Below, one piece after another: positions 13,800-17,703 of a DNA stretch of 17,703 nt. The stretch is from CAYRYU01 sp964428355 (GTDB lineage Bacteria > Muiribacteriota > Ozemobacteria > Ozemobacterales > Ozemobacteraceae). The stretch's first letter is position 1; every line of letters begins with the position of its first letter. A program made the position numbers and the translations under genes. The stretch covers positions 1 to 17,703 of the forward strand of contig CAYRYU010000132.1 in NCBI GenBank assembly GCA_964428355.1. The letters run 5' to 3'. Under the pieces are notes generated by a model that worked only from the letters and a program-made list of their open reading frames with translations, was not told the origin of the DNA and ran no database searches.

Positions 13800-16679
13800 T
13801 TACCTGCCCTCGGCAATCCGTTTCCGAAGGATCGCCCATCCGGGAAGCCCGGCTGGGTTCGAAGGGACGACCTCCCATGCCTCGCCAAGGGCCCCAAAAG
13901 TGGTCGGGCAGACGACGAATCCCGGACCGGGGGCTTTCTTGGTCGATTTCTCCATGGACAGGGCGAGGTTCACCGTCGGGCCCGTGACGGTAAAGTCCTG
14001 ACGCTCTTTTCCCGCTCCGATGGCCCCAAGAAGAGTCGGGCCGGTCCCGATGCCGACTCCTATCCTGATGGGGAATTCACCCCTTGCCTCGCGCTCATCA
14101 CCGAACGCCCGGACCTCCGCCAGCATCTCCCACCCTGCAGTGACCGCCCTTTCAGGCGCAGGGGGCTTCCCATGCACCGGGAGAAAAAGTGCCAGGATTG
14201 CGTCCCCGATGAACTTGTCGATGATCCCCCCGTTCCGTTCGATTATCTCCTCCATGCGCGTCAGGTAGGAGTTGAGCATGTTGACTATCTCTTCCGGAGG
14301 TTTCTCCTCCGACATCGTCGTGAAGCCGCGGATGTCGGCAGCCAGGATGGAGGCGTCGACCCGGGTCGCCCGAGGTTCCTCCCCAGCGGCAATAGCCTTC
14401 ATCGCAAGATCCGACAGGAAACGGGCCAGGAACTCCTTCTCCCGGAGGCCGTCCGCCATCCTGTTGAAGGACCGGCAAAGGTCACCGATTTCGTCGGTGG
14501 CCAGGATCGGCAGACGGCTCGTTTCGCCCTTCTCGTCGAGCATCCGGACCCCGGTTTCCAACGCCCGAACCGGGCCGAGAAAGAACCTGGAAAAGGCGAT
14601 CGCCATGATGCCCATGATCGCCAACGGGAATGCGAGTGCGAACAGGACGGATCCCAGGTTCCTGCTCCAGCTCCAGTAGCGGGGATCGGGGCGCAGGGCA
14701 AGGGCGACGAATTCGAGGTCCCGGACCGGCCTGGCGAGGAACAGATGGGGTGTCCCGTCCAGCAGGACCGTGCCGCGGATCCGCCCCCCCTCTGCCGCGA
14801 GCCGGTGGAGGATCTCCTGAAGGCCGGGGTGGAATTCGGTCCAGTTGGGGAAGATCTCGAAACGGCTGAAATACAAAGCCGACATGAGAGCAAGACTGGG
14901 ACGGCCGTCGTCCAGCTTCGGGGAGTTCTGGACCCAATCCGTCATCGTCCCCGCCTCGATCGACCGGCGGCTGAACGTCGTGAGAACGGCCAGGGTGCTG
15001 GAGACGCCCCGGGCGGGAAATCGGTGGAACACCGCCCAGGTTCCCTCATGCAGGATCTGAAACCCCTGGATCTGGTCCGGTTTGAGGATTATGCGGATGA
15101 GGTTGGCTGGATCGACCGACGTTCGGATCGCTTCGATGAGAAGATCGTTCGTAACCAGGTGCCGGGCCTTTTCTCCCTTCCCGAACTCTCCCCGGCTCAT
15201 TCGCAGGCTTCGGGTAAGACTGTCCAGGAATCCCGACATCAGGCGCTCCATCTGAAGGGTGCGGTCCTCCAGACCCCGGAGGGGATTCCTTACGCGGATG
15301 ACCCGGGTCGGGCTGTCGGGGAAAATGAGGAACAGCCGGTCGATTCCGCGCGACCGGAAGTCCGGATCGAGGGATTCCAGATAGGAGGCTGGGGGTGGGC
15401 CCGACGTCCAGAGAGGGTTTGAGAACACCTGTTTTAGGAAGGCAACCCGGTCTCCTTGTTGCTGACGGCCCTGGTTCTCCAACTGCTGGATTTGACCCTC
15501 CATGGCCTGGAAACCGGTTATTGCTGCAGCGTTTCCCTCCCAACGGTGACCCGCTATCAGGGTCCAGATCAGCCCGAGGGTGGGTCCGAGGCAGGCGAGC
15601 AAGCCGAGCAGGACGAACTTGCGGGTCATTGAAACGTTCCATGGCCGGGCCGGACGGAGTTGGCGGGCAAGGAAGGCGAGTCCCAGGAGGAGGAAGGTGG
15701 TTCCGATGGCGACCCCCGCCGGAGACCTTGCCAGACGTGCGGCATGGGAGAAGGGTTTCCAGAACACCACTATTTGTTGGGGAGCTCCCGGGGGGATGAC
15801 GAAAGCCGCCCCGCCGTCATTGGTCACCACCTCCCCGCCCTTTTCCGTGGAAGCGGCTTGCAGAAGTGCCTGCCGAAGAGAGCGGGGAAGGGAGGCGACA
15901 CCTTCGAGCGCAGCCGGGTCACCCGCCCAGCTGCAGAAAGAGAACCCGGTTCGGTTTCGTCCCAGGTTCTCGAGGAACCACTCGGGTCGTGAGAAGAAAT
16001 CCATGGGGACGAGGACCGCCAGATGACCTCTGAAATCCTTCCCCTGTTCGATCAGTTGGAGGTTTTTTATCAGGGGGGAAGAGAACCTGTCTGGCCAGAA
16101 GCTTGCGGACAATGCCATGAATTCCTGTCCACGGAAGATAACCCGGGCGAGGGGGACCACGCTGAACCCGACGTTTGAGCCGATCGAGTTGCCGAACAGC
16201 CGGGCCAGGCGAAGGCGTTGGTTCTGATTGGCGGCGGGCGTGAAGGGGATCCGGAAGTTGCGGAAACTGCCGAGGAACTCGAGGTCCTCCAGTTCCTGAT
16301 CGCTCAGGTTCCTTTGGGCGAGGAGCCCATGGGGGGACCAGAGCCCGTAGGAAGCGGACGCCCCGAAGGTGAGGTGGATCCGCTCGGAAAGAATTCGCGC
16401 CGAACAATCATCGATGGCGCTTACCCCCGAGAGGAGGTCCAGGAGTACTTCCCGGGCCAGGATGTAGGGGGAGAGCCGGTCGTGAAGGAGAGGAAGGAGG
16501 AATTCCGTCTCGTGAGCCGAACCGGAGGCGGAGATGCCCTCCAGATCACCTTCCAGGGCGTCGAGAAAGAACCATTCCAGAGCGCAGAGGAGGACGACCA
16601 CGGCAAGGATCCAGGCCCCGCGGGAGTTGCGTGCGGAGGAAGAAGGAAAACCCCTCTCTCCGGAGTCCGGCCCGCTCAT
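13800..16679 (-). CDS. membrane HAMP-class III cyclase with two outer domains; lacks the transition-state Arg
   Basis: Four hydrophobic segments are visible: about 22-40, 322-340, 354-377 and 675-701. They imply two large extracytoplasmic domains (41-320 and 378-672), possibly ligand sensors of a type I cannot name, then a HAMP linker (702-750) and a C-terminal class III nucleotide cyclase domain (773-905 and beyond). In the catalytic domain both metal-binding Asp are present (Asp782 in AADIRGFT, Asp826 in FIGDAIL), as are Lys822 and Asp895 (the adenine-selecting pair) and Asn904. The residue that should be the transition-state Arg, four after Asn904, is Ser908 (VNLALSME instead of VNLAARLE). 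A homodimer would therefore be poorly active or dead. Its ATG overlaps the stop of the upstream cyclase gene (ATGA), so the two are co-translated and probably partners, making cAMP. Confidence 0.9.
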   Translation of the reverse strand: MSGPDSGERGFPSSSARNSRGAWILAVVVLLCALEWFFLDALEGDLEGISASGSAHETEFLLPLLHDRLSPYILAREVLLDLLSGVSAIDDCSARILSERIHLTFGASASYGLWSPHGLLAQRNLSDQELEDLEFLGSFRNFRIPFTPAANQNQRLRLARLFGNSIGSNVGFSVVPLARVIFRGQEFMALSASFWPDRFSSPLIKNLQLIEQGKDFRGHLAVLVPMDFFSRPEWFLENLGRNRTGFSFCSWAGDPAALEGVASLPRSLRQALLQAASTEKGGEVVTNDGGAAFVIPPGAPQQIVVFWKPFSHAARLARSPAGVAIGTTFLLLGLAFLARQLRPARPWNVSMTRKFVLLGLLACLGPTLGLIWTLIAGHRWEGNAAAITGFQAMEGQIQQLENQGRQQQGDRVAFLKQVFSNPLWTSGPPPASYLESLDPDFRSRGIDRLFLIFPDSPTRVIRVRNPLRGLEDRTLQMERLMSGFLDSLTRSLRMSRGEFGKGEKARHLVTNDLLIEAIRTSVDPANLIRIILKPDQIQGFQILHEGTWAVFHRFPARGVSSTLAVLTTFSRRSIEAGTMTDWVQNSPKLDDGRPSLALMSALYFSRFEIFPNWTEFHPGLQEILHRLAAEGGRIRGTVLLDGTPHLFLARPVRDLEFVALALRPDPRYWSWSRNLGSVLFALAFPLAIMGIMAIAFSRFFLGPVRALETGVRMLDEKGETSRLPILATDEIGDLCRSFNRMADGLREKEFLARFLSDLAMKAIAAGEEPRATRVDASILAADIRGFTTMSEEKPPEEIVNMLNSYLTRMEEIIERNGGIIDKFIGDAILALFLPVHGKPPAPERAVTAGWEMLAEVRAFGDEREARGEFPIRIGVGIGTGPTLLGAIGAGKERQDFTVTGPTVNLALSMEKSTKKAPGPGFVVCPTTFGALGEAWEVVPSNPAGLPGWAILRKRIAEGR

Positions 16680-17703
16680 CGCGATGGTTCCCTGCTTTCC
16701 GCGGCTCTTTCCACCGTGAAGATGCGGGCGCTGCCTGTGCGGCCGCGAACAGAACGGAGCGGGAGCTCCCGGATCCGGAAACCCGGGGGAACGGAAGGTT
16801 CCAGATCGCTCGTCCCCAGGACGGCGGGAAATTCACCGGAACCTGCAAGCTTCTCCAGGCGGGCCGCGAGATTTACGGTGTCCCCGATGACGGTGAAGTC
16901 CATCCGTTTCTTGACAGAACCGATGTGGCCCGCCACCACCGGACCCTGTGCGAAACCGATTCCGAACTCCGGTGCGGGGCTTCCCGACCTCAGGCGGTCG
17001 CTCCTCCAGCGCTCCAGCCTGACATTCAGCTCGCACGCTGCCCTGAAAACAGGAGCCCCACCGGCTCCCCCCGGAGAGGCCCCTGCGACCGGAGAAAGGG
17101 GAACGGCGGCGGGCGCGACGGGAAAAACCGCCATCGTCGTATCCCCGATGAATTTGTCCACTTCGCCCCCATGCCTTTGGATGACTTCCTGACAGCAACG
17201 GTGAAAGTCGTTCATCAGAGCCATGGCCGCTTCAGGGGAAAGGTCCGCTTCGAGGGAGCGGAAACCCCGCATTCCCGCGAACATTATTGCGAGGCGTTCC
17301 CGCCCAACCCGAACGACCGGCCTTGCGGTCGTCTGGCGGATCAACTCGGGGCGAAGGAAGGAGGTCATGGCTGCCTTCTGCCGAAGACCGTCAACCATGC
17401 CGTTGAAGCGGCCAGCCAAAGCGCCCAGCTCGTCGTGGCATCGTGCGGTTACGGAAACCTGGTAGTCCCCTTCCCTGACCCGGGTGAAGGCGGCTGCCAG
17501 TTCCATCAGTGGTTCCAGGAGGTGGCGGCGCAGGTGGCGTGCGGCAAGCATGGCAACAAGGCAGGCGATTGCAATGAGAAGGCCCTGGAAGAGGATCGCA
17601 CTAAGGGGGAACCGCAAGAGATCTACTGCCCCCAAGGACTGCGCCCGTCGGGCCAAGGACGGGCCATCCGTGGCCCTGGCCCGACACTGCCGCATCCTGC
17701 GGT
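16676..17703 (-). CDS. membrane HAMP-class III cyclase, 5' end beyond window; lacks first metal Asp
   Basis: The frame is open to the right edge, so the N-terminal part is probably missing; numbering here is from ATG 17695. A transmembrane helix (31-52), a HAMP domain (about 53-107) and a class III cyclase domain (130-330) are seen. Lys181 and Asp266 (adenine selection), the second metal Asp185 (FIGDTTM), Asn275 and Arg279 (VNLAARLE) are all present. The first metal Asp is replaced by Gly141 (FAGMRGF in place of FxDIRGF). After the second metal site there is an unusual Ala/Pro/Gly-rich stretch (192-216). On its own it could not bind the catalytic metals normally. It is translated just before the neighbouring cyclase (4-base overlap), whose defect is the opposite one. 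Confidence 0.88.
   Translation of the reverse strand, partial: RRMRQCRARATDGPSLARRAQSLGAVDLLRFPLSAILFQGLLIAIACLVAMLAARHLRRHLLEPLMELAAAFTRVREGDYQVSVTARCHDELGALAGRFNGMVDGLRQKAAMTSFLRPELIRQTTARPVVRVGRERLAIMFAGMRGFRSLEADLSPEAAMALMNDFHRCCQEVIQRHGGEVDKFIGDTTMAVFPVAPAAVPLSPVAGASPGGAGGAPVFRAACELNVRLERWRSDRLRSGSPAPEFGIGFAQGPVVAGHIGSVKKRMDFTVIGDTVNLAARLEKLAGSGEFPAVLGTSDLEPSVPPGFRIRELPLRSVRGRTGSARIFTVERAAESREPSR

Noticed and set aside
14172..15422. 416-codon open frame on the plus strand, antisense to the cyclase
   Set aside because: The minus-strand cyclase has clear HAMP and catalytic motifs; the plus-strand frame has none.
1..17703. tRNA, rRNA, CRISPR array, insertion sequence or phage genes
   Set aside because: I found no regularly spaced repeats, transposase or integrase motifs, and no cloverleaf-like sequence in the gaps, which are all short.

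Overview
This is a GC-rich bacterial chromosomal window with 14 genes and no RNA genes, mobile elements or CRISPR array that I can see. The organism looks like a diderm: there is a probable outer-membrane beta-barrel with a C-terminal aromatic residue, plus exported TPR proteins. Together with a SpoVS homologue and large multi-domain class III cyclases, this fits a little-studied deep lineage such as Candidatus Riflebacteria/Ozemobacterota. That placement is a guess; I have no marker-gene evidence.

Left part (1-4888, + strand): a very large exported TPR protein, followed 15 bases later by a beta-barrel protein. Next (4910-6713, - strand): a two-gene unit of spoVS and a second exported TPR protein, driven by a strong sigma70-type promoter at 6754-6782. 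It converges on the beta-barrel gene.

Centre (6791-12744, - strand): the type II fatty acid and phospholipid synthesis cluster rpmF-plsX-fabD-fabG-acpP-fabK-fabF. A near-consensus promoter lies upstream of rpmF, there are likely internal promoters before fabG and perhaps acpP, and a clear intrinsic terminator follows fabF. The genes cover the malonyl loading (FabD), condensation (FabF), ketoreduction (FabG) and a FabK-type enoyl reduction on AcpP, and acyl-phosphate formation for phospholipids (PlsX). fabH and fabZ are not here. The place between plsX and fabD where fabH often sits holds a 183-base non-coding gap.

Right part: divergent from rpmF is a secreted GH114-type glycoside hydrolase (12818-13723, +). 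Then two class III nucleotide cyclase genes lie on the - strand (13800-17703), overlapping by 4 bases; the first of the two in transcription order runs off the right edge. Both are membrane-bound HAMP-cyclases, and each has lost a different catalytic residue. The upstream partner has Gly in place of the first metal-binding Asp. The downstream partner has Ser in place of the transition-state Arg. Only a heterodimer would have one complete active site, as in the C1/C2 halves of animal adenylyl cyclases. This predicted obligate heterodimer is the most interesting thing in the window.
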